DNA from: Shewanella aquimarina
GTDB taxonomy: Bacteria > Pseudomonadota > Gammaproteobacteria > Enterobacterales > Shewanellaceae
Assembly: GCF_023349185.1 (NCBI RefSeq)
Contig: NZ_JAKIKY010000006.1
Span: 62,001-126,000, forward strand
Direction: 5' to 3'
Length of the DNA: 64,000 nt
Under the pieces are notes generated by a model. The model did not search any database and was not told the origin of the DNA. It worked only from the letters and a program-made list of their open reading frames with translations. Below, piece after piece: positions 9,433-18,450 of this stretch (its first letter is position 1; the number at the start of each line of letters is the position of its first letter). The translations under genes and the position numbers were made by a program.

Positions 9433-10119
9433 TCAAGCGTTATCGCTAGTTTCTTGTTCAGGCGCTGGGCTGGGTTCTTCGCTTGGCGCTACTACCGGCC
9501 AGCCGCCTAATGCCTTCCACTTGTTGACGATATGACAAAACAGCTCGGCGGTGCGTTCGGTATCATAGAGGGCGGAGTGAGCCTCTTTGTTGTCGAAGGG
9601 GATACCGGCGATCTCACAGGCCTTCGCCAGTACCGTGTGTCCAAGTGCCAGGCCCGAGAGGGCGGCGGTGTCGAAGGTGGCAAACGGGTGAAACGGCGTA
9701 CGTTTCAGGGCGTTGCGTTCGATCGCCTGAGTAACGAAACCATGATCGAAGGCGGCGTTGTGGGCCACTATGATACTGCGGTGACAATCCGATGCCTTCT
9801 GATGCTTCTTGACCTCTTTAAAGATCTCTAAGAAGGCTTCTTTCTCGCTCACGGCGCCGCGCAGCGGGTTGCTGGGGTCTATGCCATTAAACGCCAGGGC
9901 ATCTGGTTCGAGGTTTGCGCCTTCGAAGGGCTCGATATGATAGTGCAGCGTCTTATCCAGCATCAAGTCGCCATTATCATCCATCTTCAGCAGGGTGACG
10001 GCGATCTCCAGCAACGCATCGGTCTGAGCATTAAACCCCGCGGTTTCAACATCTATGACGACGGGAAAGTAGCCACGGAATCTATGCTTAAGTTTGTGTG
10101 CGTCGCAAATATCGCTCAT
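9433..10119 (-). CDS. rnt: Ribonuclease T
   Basis: RNase T is a DEDDh 3'-5' exonuclease that trims tRNA, 5S and 23S rRNA ends. Asp23 and Glu25 in [12 protein letters not shown] form exo motif [11 protein letters not shown] is motif II, and [14 protein letters not shown] is motif III with the catalytic His and Asp. The frame is open upstream to 10179, but ATG 10117-10119 gives 228 residues starting [14 protein letters not shown], close to the E. coli length of 215. It is divergent from motY, the same pairing seen in Vibrio and other Shewanella as far as I recall. The C-terminal tail is rich in Pro and Glu and looks disordered. Confidence 0.94.
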   Translation of the reverse strand: MSDICDAHKLKHRFRGYFPVVIDVETAGFNAQTDALLEIAVTLLKMDDNGDLMLDKTLHYHIEPFEGANLEPDALAFNGIDPSNPLRGAVSEKEAFLEIFKEVKKHQKASDCHRSIIVAHNAAFDHGFVTQAIERNALKRTPFHPFATFDTAALSGLALGHTVLAKACEIAGIPFDNKEAHSALYDTERTAELFCHIVNKWKALGGWPVVAPSEEPSPAPEQETSDNA

Positions 10120-10263
10120 TAAAATATCCAAAGTGAAGAGTGGGGGGCTATTATGAAGTATCCGATGGGATCTTGTCATGTTTGATTGGTCATAATATGG
10201 GCTAAAGGAATGCTAAATTAGGCCGATAGGGATAAGTAACGTAATTAATAAGAGTGACTGTCT

Positions 10264-11148
10264 ATGTGGGTTAGGGTGCTATGTGCGATGACATTCGGTA
10301 TCGGCTTGAGTCTGGCGACGACGGCGCAGGCCGAGTTGCGTCACTATGTGGCCTCGCTGGAACAGTCCTCCTGGAGTCTAAGCGACAACACCCCCATCAT
10401 CTGTCGTCTTGAGCATGAGATCCCATCCTACGGCAAGGCGGTGTTTACCAGCCGCGCCGGTAAAGATCATGATTTGAACTTTAGCCTGGATATGTGGGTG
10501 AAGCCCGACGAGGTGACCAATGCCAAGTTGATGAGCATGGCGCCCGCCTGGCGTCCTGGTGTGGTGTCCCGTCCCATCACAGATCTCACCTATCAGAAGT
10601 ATTTTAGCGGCGAGGTGCCTAAGAAGGCGGCCTGGTCCATGCTGAACGAACTCGAACGCGGCATGCAGCCGACTTTCTATTATGCCGACTGGTACAACCG
10701 CTCCAGCAAAGTCGCCGTTGGGCTTTCGGCCGCCAATTTTGGTCGTCGTTACGCCGAGTTTAAATCGTGTCTGGCCAATCTCTTGCCCTATAGTTTCGAT
10801 GATATCGCCTTTACCGTGCTGACCTATGAGTTTGGTGGTTCCGAGTTGACTCGATACTCCAAGGCGCAGATCGCTAAGGTGCAGGAGTATCTCTCTTACG
10901 ACCCTGAGGTCGAGCTGGTCTTGATCGACGCCTATACCGACAGCTTCGGTGGCCGCTCGGTGAATAAGAAGGTGTCAGAGAAACGCGCCAAGTCGGTTAA
11001 GCAGCTCTTCCTGGCCGCCGGTATTCCCGACGAACGTATCCATACCTTAGGTCATGGTGAGCGTCGTCATGTGGCGTCCAATGAAACCAAAGATGAGCGG
11101 GCGCGCAACAGACGCGTGGTGATTCGCCTCAGCAAGCCGCTGGATTAA
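10264..11148 (+). CDS. motY: Sodium-driven flagellar motor protein MotY
   Basis: MotY forms the T ring around the sodium-driven flagellar motor and helps hold the stator units. The 294-residue protein has a signal peptide (cleavage after TTAQA near residue 23), a MotY-specific N-terminal domain with the stretch RLEHEIPSYGKAVF, and a C-terminal OmpA-like peptidoglycan-binding domain (about residues 170-290) with LIDAYTDSFG and NRRVVIRL. Length matches Vibrio MotY (293). It implies a polar sodium-driven flagellum. A terminator follows directly. Confidence 0.92.
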   Translation: MWVRVLCAMTFGIGLSLATTAQAELRHYVASLEQSSWSLSDNTPIICRLEHEIPSYGKAVFTSRAGKDHDLNFSLDMWVKPDEVTNAKLMSMAPAWRPGVVSRPITDLTYQKYFSGEVPKKAAWSMLNELERGMQPTFYYADWYNRSSKVAVGLSAANFGRRYAEFKSCLANLLPYSFDDIAFTVLTYEFGGSELTRYSKAQIAKVQEYLSYDPEVELVLIDAYTDSFGGRSVNKKVSEKRAKSVKQLFLAAGIPDERIHTLGHGERRHVASNETKDERARNRRVVIRLSKPLD

Positions 11149-11180
11149 AAAAGCCACAGTGAGTTAATAATATTTATGGA

Positions 11181-11205
11181 AACCGGCCAACAAGGCCGGT
11201 TTTTG
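11181..11205 (+). terminator. Rho-independent terminator after motY
   Basis: AACCGGCC / GGCCGGTT stem with AACAA loop and TTTTTG tail, about 30 bases after the motY stop. Confidence 0.85.
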
Positions 11206-11260
11206 TTATCGGCCCGGGATAAAAAGAGAGTGCTGGCAAACGCTTGGTAAAAAACAGGTA

Positions 11261-11289
11261 AAAAAAAGCCCACTTAATCTTAAGTGGGC
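11261..11289 (-). terminator. Minus-strand terminator of the putative small RNA
   Basis: On the minus strand a perfect ten-base-pair stem (GCCCACTTAA / TTAAGTGGGC) is followed by seven T residues. No annotated minus-strand gene feeds it; the only upstream promoter is the one at 11434-11462. Confidence 0.85.
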
Positions 11290-11427
11290 CGCAAATAAAT
11301 CATTGCAATCAACAAATTGAAGGAAGGAAGTCAAGCATAAGAACCAGGGATGAATTCACGTGACTGGCACGGGAACTCGGAGTTCTTGTTTCCCATCTAC
11401 CAGCGGGGTAGACACTTCCGGAAAACG
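11261..11427 (-). ncRNA. Putative small RNA of about 167 bases
   Basis: In the 608-base gap between motY and the oligopeptidase gene, the minus strand has a near-consensus promoter, a body with stable local hairpins and a strong intrinsic terminator. The body includes TCTACC/GGTAGA and GAACTC/GAGTTC stems, both near the 5' half, then a pyrimidine-rich single-stranded stretch (ACTTCCTTCCTTC) before the terminator. This is the layout of a trans-acting regulatory RNA. I do not recognise it as Spot 42, RyhB, 6S, 4.5S, ArcZ or CsrB. It also holds a 21-codon open frame (11331-11396), so it may be a small mRNA or dual-function RNA. The predicted 5' end assumes transcription begins about seven bases past the -10 box. 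Confidence 0.6.
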
Positions 11428-11433
11428 AGGTGA

Positions 11434-11462
11434 ATTATAGGGTCAGACCATTTGTCCTACAA
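11434..11462 (-). promoter_or_regulatory. Strong sigma-70-type promoter of the putative small RNA
   Basis: On the minus strand TTGTAG and a consensus TATAAT are separated by exactly 17 bases. It points away from the oligopeptidase gene and into the small-RNA region. Confidence 0.72.
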
Positions 11463-11660
11463 ACTAGAAAAATTCCCGCCTTAGATTAGTATTTCTAATG
11501 TCAAAAAAGGGTGTTTAAAGGGTCGAATTCACACATTTTGGGTATTTGCGCTTGATTACGCAAAATTGCTGCATAATTTCACGATTTATATAATTCATCC
11601 ATGTTGTTTTTTTATTAACAAGTCAATTTCGCAAATGCCGGATTCGTTTATTTGTAGCCA

Positions 11661-11688
11661 TTGCACGGTTTTTTTTTACTTGTATAGT
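11661..11688 (+). promoter_or_regulatory. Sigma-70-type promoter of the prolyl oligopeptidase gene
   Basis: TTGCAC and TATAGT with a 16-base spacer that is mostly a T run, 69 bases before the ATG. Confidence 0.6.
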
Positions 11689-11756
11689 ACGAGGTTATTG
11701 GGCGCTAGCTCACAGGTTTACCATTAATAATAACGAGATATCCAGGATGGCTACAG

Positions 11757-13910
11757 ATGGCTCTTAAGACGATTTTATCTAAGCAAACCCTTTTGCTTGC
11801 CGGATTAGGTTTAACACTCATGGGTTGTCAGTACCATGCCAGTGAAACGGCAGCGGCGCAGGCAGCAGTTCAGCCCCAGGGCGTGGTCGAAACGATTCAC
11901 GGCGTACAGGTTGCCGACCCCTACCGTTATCTGGAGGAAGAGAGTGACGCGACCCATGCCTGGGTGAAGCAGCAGCAACAGGCGGGACACGACTTTCTGG
12001 CGCAGCTGGAAAATAAGCAGGCGATAGTCGATCGCATCACAGAGCTGTGGAACTTCGAGAAGGTCACGGCACCCACAGAGCGTGGCGATAACACCTTTTA
12101 CTATCGTAACGATGGTCTGCAGGCACAATCTGTACTCTATGTGAAGAATAAGGCCGGCGAAGAGAAGGTCGCCCTTGACCCAAATAGCTTCTCGACCGAC
12201 GGTACCGTTGCCCTGAGCGGCGTCTCTGTCAGCGGCGACGGTAAGATCATCGCCTATGGCGTCTCTAAGTCGGGCTCAGACTGGCAGCAGTGGCAGTTTG
12301 TCGATGTGGCAAGCGGTGCCAAGCTAGGCGACGAGCTCAACTGGATTAAGTTCTCCAGTGCCGAGTGGAGCAAAGACAATAAAGGTGTCTACTATTCTCG
12401 TTATGACGCGCCCGAAGGCGGTAACCTGCTGGCCGACGTTAACTTTAACCAGAAGGTTTACTATCACCAGCTGGGCACAGATCAGTCTCAAGACAAGCTG
12501 ATTTACGAGCGTCCACAGAATAAAGATTGGGGCTTCGGCGCCGAGGTATCGGAGGCGGGGGATTATCTGTTGATCTCCATCTCTCAGGGCACAGATAGCC
12601 GTAACCGTTTCTTCTATAAGTCACTGACCGACGCCAACGCACCCGTGGTTGAGCTAATCAGCGAGCTTGAGGCCGAGTACAGCTTCCTGGGTAACGACAA
12701 GTCTGTCTTCTACTTCAAGACAGATCTCGATGCGCCAAATGGCAAGATAGTGGCGGTGGATGTGAATCGTCCAGCCAAGGCAAACTGGAAGACGGTGGTT
12801 CCTGAGTCGAGCGATCCTATCGCTAGCGTGGCCATCATCAACGATCACCTGGTGGTCAGCTACCTGCACGACGTGCTGGGCAAGCTCACTATCTTCAGCA
12901 TGAACGGCGTGAAGCGCCAGGATGTAGAGCTACCGGGTAAGGGCAAGATTGCTGGCCCATATGGCAAGCGTAGCAAGGATTACTTCTATTACACCTTCAA
13001 CAGCTATGTGCAGCCGCAGACCACCTACAAGTTTGACTTTAAGACGGGTGAGTCTAGCCTGTACGCTAAGCCTAAGGTCGCCTTTAATCCGGACAACTAT
13101 GTTTCTGAGCAGGTGTTCTACACCAGCAAGGATGGCACGCGCGTACCTATGATGATCTCCTACAAGAAGGGATTGACCCTTAACGGTGAAAACCCAACCC
13201 TCTTGTATGCCTACGGTGGATTCTCTATCTCTCTGACGCCAAGATTCAGCCCGGCCAATATCGCCTGGATGGACATGGGCGGCGTGTACGCCGTGCCTAA
13301 CCTACGTGGCGGCGCCGAATACGGTGAGAGCTGGCACCAGGCGGGTATGTTCGATAAGAAGCAAAACGTGTTCGATGACTATTTTGCTGCGGCCGAGTAT
13401 TTGATTGACAACAAGTACACTAATCGCAGCAAGCTCGGTGCCTATGGCCGCAGTAACGGTGGTCTGCTGATGGGCGCGGCCGTGACTCAGCGTCCGGACC
13501 TTTTCGCCGCCATTCTGCCTGCGGTAGGCGTGCTGGATATGTTGCGTTTTCATAAGTTCACCATCGGCTGGGCTTGGACCAGTGAATACGGTAGCGCAGA
13601 TAATGCCGAGCAGTTCCCTGCGCTATTGGCCTATTCGCCTTATCACAACATAGCAGAGCGAGATTACCCGGCGACTATGGTGATGACGGCGGATCATGAC
13701 GATCGCGTGGTACCTCTGCACAGCTTCAAGTTCGGCGCGCTGCTGCAGGACAGACAGACGGGAGATGCACCTATCATCATGCGTATCGAGTCTAAGGCCG
13801 GTCATGGCGCTGGTAAGCCGACGGCGATGAAGATAGATGAATTTGCCGACATTTACAGTTTCTTAATGCATAGCTTCGGCCTTGCGGTGCCGAGCAAGAT
13901 AGGCGGCTAA
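11757..13910 (+). CDS. Prolyl oligopeptidase family (S9A) lipoprotein
   Basis: This 717-residue serine peptidase cleaves short peptides after proline. A lipobox LMGC places the lipidated Cys at residue 24, so the enzyme is predicted to be anchored to an envelope membrane rather than cytoplasmic. The N-terminal seven-bladed propeller spans roughly residues 110-430. The alpha/beta-hydrolase domain follows, with catalytic Ser566 in GRSNGG, Asp in HDDRV (about 648-649) and His683 in AGHGAGKP. All three are present. A second start is not needed: the ATG gives a complete signal peptide. It is monocistronic with its own promoter and terminator. Confidence 0.93.
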   Translation: MALKTILSKQTLLLAGLGLTLMGCQYHASETAAAQAAVQPQGVVETIHGVQVADPYRYLEEESDATHAWVKQQQQAGHDFLAQLENKQAIVDRITELWNFEKVTAPTERGDNTFYYRNDGLQAQSVLYVKNKAGEEKVALDPNSFSTDGTVALSGVSVSGDGKIIAYGVSKSGSDWQQWQFVDVASGAKLGDELNWIKFSSAEWSKDNKGVYYSRYDAPEGGNLLADVNFNQKVYYHQLGTDQSQDKLIYERPQNKDWGFGAEVSEAGDYLLISISQGTDSRNRFFYKSLTDANAPVVELISELEAEYSFLGNDKSVFYFKTDLDAPNGKIVAVDVNRPAKANWKTVVPESSDPIASVAIINDHLVVSYLHDVLGKLTIFSMNGVKRQDVELPGKGKIAGPYGKRSKDYFYYTFNSYVQPQTTYKFDFKTGESSLYAKPKVAFNPDNYVSEQVFYTSKDGTRVPMMISYKKGLTLNGENPTLLYAYGGFSISLTPRFSPANIAWMDMGGVYAVPNLRGGAEYGESWHQAGMFDKKQNVFDDYFAAAEYLIDNKYTNRSKLGAYGRSNGGLLMGAAVTQRPDLFAAILPAVGVLDMLRFHKFTIGWAWTSEYGSADNAEQFPALLAYSPYHNIAERDYPATMVMTADHDDRVVPLHSFKFGALLQDRQTGDAPIIMRIESKAGHGAGKPTAMKIDEFADIYSFLMHSFGLAVPSKIGG

Positions 13911-13923
13911 GTAAACAAACCTA

Positions 13924-13952
13924 AAAAGGGAAGTGAATAACTTCCCTTTTTT
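13924..13952 (+). terminator. Rho-independent terminator after the oligopeptidase gene
   Basis: AAAAGGGAAG / CTTCCCTTTT hairpin with T-tract directly after the stop codon. Confidence 0.85.
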
Positions 13953-14068
13953 ATTAACAAAATTTTATGCAGTTAGTCCCGGCTACAGGGGCGTCAAGCA
14001 TTCACAATTGCCTAGGCACTCGGTATAGTAGGCCTCTATTTAATCTGAATGTTGAGCCGTTTGTAGCT

Positions 14069-14467
14069 ATGTTTCGTTGGCCTATATCCGTTTACTACGA
14101 AGATACCGATGCCGGTGGAGTGGTGTATCACTCTAACTACCTTAATTTCTTCGAGCGTGCCCGCACCGAGTGGTTAAAACAGATAGGGGTGAAACAGACG
14201 CAGCTACTGGCCGACGATATTGCCTTCGTGGTTAAGCATGCCGATATCGATTTTAAGGTGGCCGCACGCTTCGAGCAGGACCTTTTCGTCGAGTCTGAGG
14301 TCATAGAGATGAAGAAGGCCTCTATGGTGTTTCGTCAGCGTCTGCTCGACCAGGACGGAACCCTCTATTGTGAAGGGCACATTCAGGTGGCCTGTGTGGC
14401 GTTATCGCGCATGCGGCCGAAAGCCATTCCCCATCATATTGTTCAGGAGTTAAAGGGTGGAAGCTGA
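14069..14467 (+). CDS. ybgC: Acyl-CoA thioesterase YbgC, first gene of the tol-pal cluster
   Basis: YbgC is a hotdog-fold thioesterase of the tol-pal operon. The open frame extends back to 13967, but the ATG at 14069 begins the conserved [16 protein letters not shown] and gives 132 residues, against 134 in E. coli. The catalytic Asp lies in [15 protein letters not shown]. The ribosome site is weak, so an upstream non-ATG start cannot be excluded. The stop codon overlaps the tolQ GTG by 11 bases, showing translational coupling. Confidence 0.9.
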   Translation: MFRWPISVYYEDTDAGGVVYHSNYLNFFERARTEWLKQIGVKQTQLLADDIAFVVKHADIDFKVAARFEQDLFVESEVIEMKKASMVFRQRLLDQDGTLYCEGHIQVACVALSRMRPKAIPHHIVQELKGGS

Positions 14468-15146
14468 TATCTCTTTTATCGGGCTGTTTTTACAGGCCAG
14501 TCTATTAGTTAAATTCGTCATGTTGACGCTGCTGACATTGTCCGTGGTGTCCTGGGCGGTGATTATTCAGCGTAGACGCCTGCTGACCTCGGCTCGTCAG
14601 CGTTCGCTCAAGTTTGAAGACAAATTTTGGTCCGGAGTTGACCTCAATAAGCTGTACAAGGAACTCTCTGCCAGACAGGAGAGCAATACAGGTCTAGAGG
14701 CCATGTTCTACGCCGGCTTTAAAGAGTATGCCCGCCTGAGTAACCTTAACGGCAAGGTGCCAGCCGCCGTGATGGATGGCTGTTATCGTGCCATGCGGGT
14801 CTCTCTCTCCAGAGAGCTTGAGAAGTTGGAAACCCACTTGCCACTGCTGGCAACGATTGGCTCGACCAGCCCCTATATCGGTCTGTTTGGTACCGTTTGG
14901 GGGATCATGAACTCCTTTATCGCCCTGGGCGCCGTTGAAAACGCGACACTTGCCATGGTGGCCCCGGGTATCGCCGAGGCACTTATCGCCACGGCCATGG
15001 GTCTGTTTGCGGCGATTCCTGCCGTTATCGCCTACAACCGTTTCTCGACTCAGGTGGAGAAGATCGAGATGTCTTACGCCAACTTTATGGAAGAGTTCTC
15101 CAGCATCCTGCATCGTCAGGCCTATAGCGAGAAGGAAGCCGGTTAA
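14457..15146 (+). CDS. tolQ: Tol-Pal system inner-membrane protein TolQ
   Basis: TolQ is a MotA/ExbB-type proton-channel subunit that, with TolR, energises TolA during outer-membrane constriction. The 229-residue protein has three transmembrane segments: about residues 15-35, then the pair in the MotA_TolQ_ExbB domain (about 130-195), including [16 protein letters not shown]. The start is a GTG inside the end of ybgC. The stop shares a base with the tolR start (TAATG). Confidence 0.96.
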   Translation: MEADISFIGLFLQASLLVKFVMLTLLTLSVVSWAVIIQRRRLLTSARQRSLKFEDKFWSGVDLNKLYKELSARQESNTGLEAMFYAGFKEYARLSNLNGKVPAAVMDGCYRAMRVSLSRELEKLETHLPLLATIGSTSPYIGLFGTVWGIMNSFIALGAVENATLAMVAPGIAEALIATAMGLFAAIPAVIAYNRFSTQVEKIEMSYANFMEEFSSILHRQAYSEKEAG

Positions 15147-15580
15147 TGCAGCAGGGTTATCAACGTAAGAGGCGTCGTCCGGTTGCCGAGATCAACGTTG
15201 TACCTTATATCGACGTGATGTTGGTACTGCTCATTATCTTCATGGTGACTGCGCCTATCGTGACGCAGGGCGTGAAGGTGGACTTGCCACAGGGGGAGGC
15301 CGAGAGCCTGCCTGCCGACAGTAAGCCGCCAGTGGTGGCTTCTATCGATGCCGATGGCGATTATTACCTGGATATTGGCAGTGCCAGCAGTAAAGAGGTG
15401 TTGGATCTCGAGGAGATTGCCGTCAGAGTCAGCGCCATCATTCAGCTAGAGCCAGAGCGCCCCGTGGTGGTTAAGGCCGATAGGAGCATTCCCTATGAAA
15501 GGGTGATCCAGTTGATGGTGACGTTACAAAAAGCAGGTGTACCTTCGGTAGGCCTGATGACAGATTCGCCTGAGGAGTAA
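15146..15580 (+). CDS. tolR: Tol-Pal system inner-membrane protein TolR
   Basis: TolR is a single-span ExbD/TolR protein of 144 residues. The N-terminal membrane segment contains the essential proton-path Asp in VPYIDVMLVLLIIF. The periplasmic domain follows and ends with PSVGLMTD, the usual C-terminal motif. It overlaps tolQ by one base and is followed by tolA after three bases. Confidence 0.96.
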   Translation: MQQGYQRKRRRPVAEINVVPYIDVMLVLLIIFMVTAPIVTQGVKVDLPQGEAESLPADSKPPVVASIDADGDYYLDIGSASSKEVLDLEEIAVRVSAIIQLEPERPVVVKADRSIPYERVIQLMVTLQKAGVPSVGLMTDSPEE

Positions 15581-15583
15581 CAG

Positions 15584-16519
15584 GTGGCAGGGAAATCAGA
15601 TTTTACCGTTCCACTCATTATTTCAGCCAGCATTCATGTTGGCGTGATAGTTGTTTTGGCCATGGGTGTCGATTTTAGTGAGAAGCCTAAGGTGATGCCC
15701 CAGGTCAGTGCGCCTGCGGTGCAGGCCGTGGTGGTGGATCAGAAGCGGGTCAACGAACGGGTCGAGAAACTTAAAGCCGAGAAATTGGCCGCTGAGCGCA
15801 AGGAGAAGGCGCGTCAGGAGGAGCTGGATCGTAAGGCGAGAGAGGCGCGTCAGGCCCGTGAACGTGAGCAGGCGCGCATCAAGAAGCTTGAGCAGGAGCG
15901 CAAGCAGAAAGAGTTAGAGACGCAAAATGCGGCCAAGGCTGCCAAGGCCGCCAAGCTCAAAGAGCAGCAGGAGAAGGAGAAGGCCGCCAAGGCCGAGGCT
16001 CAGCGTAAACAGAAAGAGGCCGAGCGCAAGGCCGCCGAAGAGGCCGCAGCCAAAGCCGAAGCTAAGCGTAAGGCTGAAGAGGCCGCCGCTAAGAAGGCCG
16101 CCGAAGAACGTAAGCGCAAGGCAGAGGCCGAGGCGAAACGTAAGGCCGAAGAGGCCGCGCGCCGCGAGCAGGAGCGTATGATGCAAGAGGCGTTAGCCGC
16201 CGAGCAGGCCGCGCTGTCACAGACCCGCAACAAGCAGGTGATGAGCGAGGTGCAGCGTTATACCTCGATGATCCGCGCCACGATTCAGCGTCATCTGGTG
16301 GTCGATGAGTCGATGCGAGGCAAGAGCTGCCGTGTCTTTATTCGTCTGGCCAAAGATGGCTTTGTAACTGGTAACGAGATAGTGTCTGGCGATCCTGTGG
16401 TGTGCCGTGCCACTAAGGCTGCGATCAATAAGGCCGGGCGCCTGCCTGTCTCGCCAGAAGCCGATGTTTATAACAAGCTAAAAGAGATTAATCTCACTGT
16501 ACAACCTGAGTTTAATTAA
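15584..16519 (+). CDS. tolA: Tol-Pal system protein TolA
   Basis: TolA links the inner membrane to Pal and TolB. The start is a GTG just after tolR. The 311-residue protein has an N-terminal membrane anchor (about residues 10-30), a long helical domain (about 50-215) built almost only of Lys, Ala, Glu, Arg and Gln, and a C-terminal domain with a Cys pair (KSCRVFIRLA and PVVCRATK). The low-complexity helix explains several long open frames on other frames in this stretch; none of those is a gene. It is shorter than E. coli TolA (421), which is common outside enterics. Confidence 0.95.
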   Translation: MAGKSDFTVPLIISASIHVGVIVVLAMGVDFSEKPKVMPQVSAPAVQAVVVDQKRVNERVEKLKAEKLAAERKEKARQEELDRKAREARQAREREQARIKKLEQERKQKELETQNAAKAAKAAKLKEQQEKEKAAKAEAQRKQKEAERKAAEEAAAKAEAKRKAEEAAAKKAAEERKRKAEAEAKRKAEEAARREQERMMQEALAAEQAALSQTRNKQVMSEVQRYTSMIRATIQRHLVVDESMRGKSCRVFIRLAKDGFVTGNEIVSGDPVVCRATKAAINKAGRLPVSPEADVYNKLKEINLTVQPEFN

Positions 16520-16528
16520 AGGAGTTCC

Positions 16529-17854
16529 ATGAAAAATTTGGGAAGATGGCTCATCTTGGGTCTGGCGTTTTTAACCATACCGGCCAAGGCGGCATTGGAT
16601 ATAGTGATCACCGAAGGGGTCGATGCGGCGCGTCCTATTGCCGTGGTGCCTTTTGTGTGGCAGGGCAGTACGCCTATGCCGCAACAGATCTCAGACGTGG
16701 TGATGTCGGATCTGACCCGCAGCGGGACCTTTAAGCCGATGGATGAACTCGGGCTGCCACAGCGCAACCTAGGGTCATTGGCGCAGATGGATCTTAAGGC
16801 CTGGTCGAATGTCGCCGCCGAAGCCGTGGTCATGGGGACGGTTAAACCATACGGCCCCGATCAGTATCTGGTAAATTTTGAGCTTATCGATCTGGTCAAA
16901 GCACAGATGCAGTCTGGTGGTCCTCAGTCGGCTAGCGATTACCTGCTCGATAGTCGCGAGACTGTGATCAGCGGCGCCCAGTTTAGGCAGTATGGTCACA
17001 GGATCAGTGATATCGTCTATGAGAAGCTCACCGGTATTCGCGGCGCCTTCCTGACGCGTATCGCCTACGTGGTGGTGGATCACAAGGCGAAATCGCCTTA
17101 CAAGTTGATGATTGCCGATTATGATGGCTATAACGAGCAGATGCTGCTGCGCTCGCCCGAGCCGCTGATGTCGCCAGCCTGGTCACCCGACGGTCGCTGC
17201 TTGGCCTATGTAAGTTTTGAAAATAAGAAGGCCGAGGTTTTTGTTCAGGATATCTATACTCAGCAACGCACTAAGGTCACCAGCTTCCCAGGGATCAACG
17301 GCGCGCCGTCATTCTCGCCCGATGGCAAGAAGTTAGCGATTACCCTGTCGAAGGATGGTCAGCCTGAGGTCTATGTGGTGGATATCGCCACCAAGGCGAT
17401 TAAGCGTGTGACTAACCATTACGCCATCGACACCGAGGCCTCTTGGACACCAGATGGTAAGGCGTTGATCTTTACCTCTGAGCGTGGTGGTCGTCCGCAG
17501 ATTTATCAGGTGACTTTAGCTTCAGGCAAGGTCACGCGCCTGACCTTCGAAGGTGAGTGGAACCTGGGTGGCTCTATCTCGCCCGATGGTCGCAGCATGG
17601 TGTTTGTGAATCGTACAAATGGTAAGTTCAATATTGCCCGTATGGATCTCGAGACACGATTTATGCAGGTGCTGACCACGACACGTTTGGATGAGTCGCC
17701 AAGCATAGCGCCTAACGGTACTATGGTGATTTATGGCACCACTTATCAGGGTCAACAGGTGTTGGCTGCTGTCTCTATGGATGGACGATTTAAGGCAAGA
17801 TTGCCAGTGGGTCAAGGGGAGGTGAAGTCTCCTGCTTGGTCACCTTTCTTATAA
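16529..17854 (+). CDS. tolB: Tol-Pal system beta-propeller protein TolB
   Basis: TolB is the periplasmic propeller that shuttles between Pal and the TolA complex. The 441-residue precursor has a signal peptide (cleavage after IPAKA near residue 21), an N-terminal domain to about residue 170 and then six-bladed WD40-like PD40 repeats with recurring SPDG motifs (SPDGR, SPDGK, TPDGK). AGGAG precedes the ATG by a few bases. It follows tolA after nine bases. Confidence 0.97.
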   Translation: MKNLGRWLILGLAFLTIPAKAALDIVITEGVDAARPIAVVPFVWQGSTPMPQQISDVVMSDLTRSGTFKPMDELGLPQRNLGSLAQMDLKAWSNVAAEAVVMGTVKPYGPDQYLVNFELIDLVKAQMQSGGPQSASDYLLDSRETVISGAQFRQYGHRISDIVYEKLTGIRGAFLTRIAYVVVDHKAKSPYKLMIADYDGYNEQMLLRSPEPLMSPAWSPDGRCLAYVSFENKKAEVFVQDIYTQQRTKVTSFPGINGAPSFSPDGKKLAITLSKDGQPEVYVVDIATKAIKRVTNHYAIDTEASWTPDGKALIFTSERGGRPQIYQVTLASGKVTRLTFEGEWNLGGSISPDGRSMVFVNRTNGKFNIARMDLETRFMQVLTTTRLDESPSIAPNGTMVIYGTTYQGQQVLAAVSMDGRFKARLPVGQGEVKSPAWSPFL

Positions 17855-17888
17855 ATTTACTACTGAGAACAAGATTAAGGATTACAAA

Positions 17889-18431
17889 ATGGATCTGAAT
17901 AAGCTGTTTAAAGCTATGGTTGTTGCCCTGCCGATTATGGCGATCAGTGCGTGTAGCTCAACCTCTGAGTCACAAACCGATGCGACTAGCTCTATGAGCG
18001 GCAGCGAAAGCAGCGAAATGAATGCCGGTGGTGGCGTTGAGACGGGTGGTGTAGCACCTATCCTGACACCAGAAGAGCAGCAACGTATTAAGTACCAGGA
18101 ACTGCGCAAGGAACATATCATCTACTTCGATTTCGACCGCAGCTCGGTATCATCTGACTTCTCAGAAGTGCTTAATGCTCATGGTGAGTATCTGCTTGAG
18201 CATCCTAATGTACGTGTGATGATCGAAGGTCATGCCGATGAGCGTGGTACGCCAGAGTACAACATCGCCCTAGGTGAGCGTCGTGCCAAGGCCGTTGCCA
18301 AGTACCTGCAAAGCATGGGTGTACTGCCGAGCCAGATGAGCATAGTGAGCTATGGTGAAGAGAAGCCACAAGATTTCTCTCGCACCGATGATGGCTTTGC
18401 TAAGAACCGTCGTGCGGTATTGGTTTACTAA
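17889..18431 (+). CDS. pal: Peptidoglycan-associated lipoprotein Pal
   Basis: Pal is the outer-membrane lipoprotein that binds peptidoglycan and TolB. The lipobox AISAC gives a lipidated Cys22. A Ser/Glu-rich linker follows, then the OmpA-like domain (about residues 75-180) with IYFDFDRSSV, IEGHADERGTPEYN and NRRAVLVY, the peptidoglycan-binding residues. It is 34 bases after tolB in the same operon. Confidence 0.96.
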   Translation: MDLNKLFKAMVVALPIMAISACSSTSESQTDATSSMSGSESSEMNAGGGVETGGVAPILTPEEQQRIKYQELRKEHIIYFDFDRSSVSSDFSEVLNAHGEYLLEHPNVRVMIEGHADERGTPEYNIALGERRAKAVAKYLQSMGVLPSQMSIVSYGEEKPQDFSRTDDGFAKNRRAVLVY

Positions 18432-18450
18432 GCGTTAGATAGGGTTAACT

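Noticed and set aside
15914..16233. Several Leu/Gly/Ala-rich and Arg/Pro-rich open frames over tolA
   Set aside because: They arise from the low-complexity Lys-Ala-Glu helix of TolA read in other frames.
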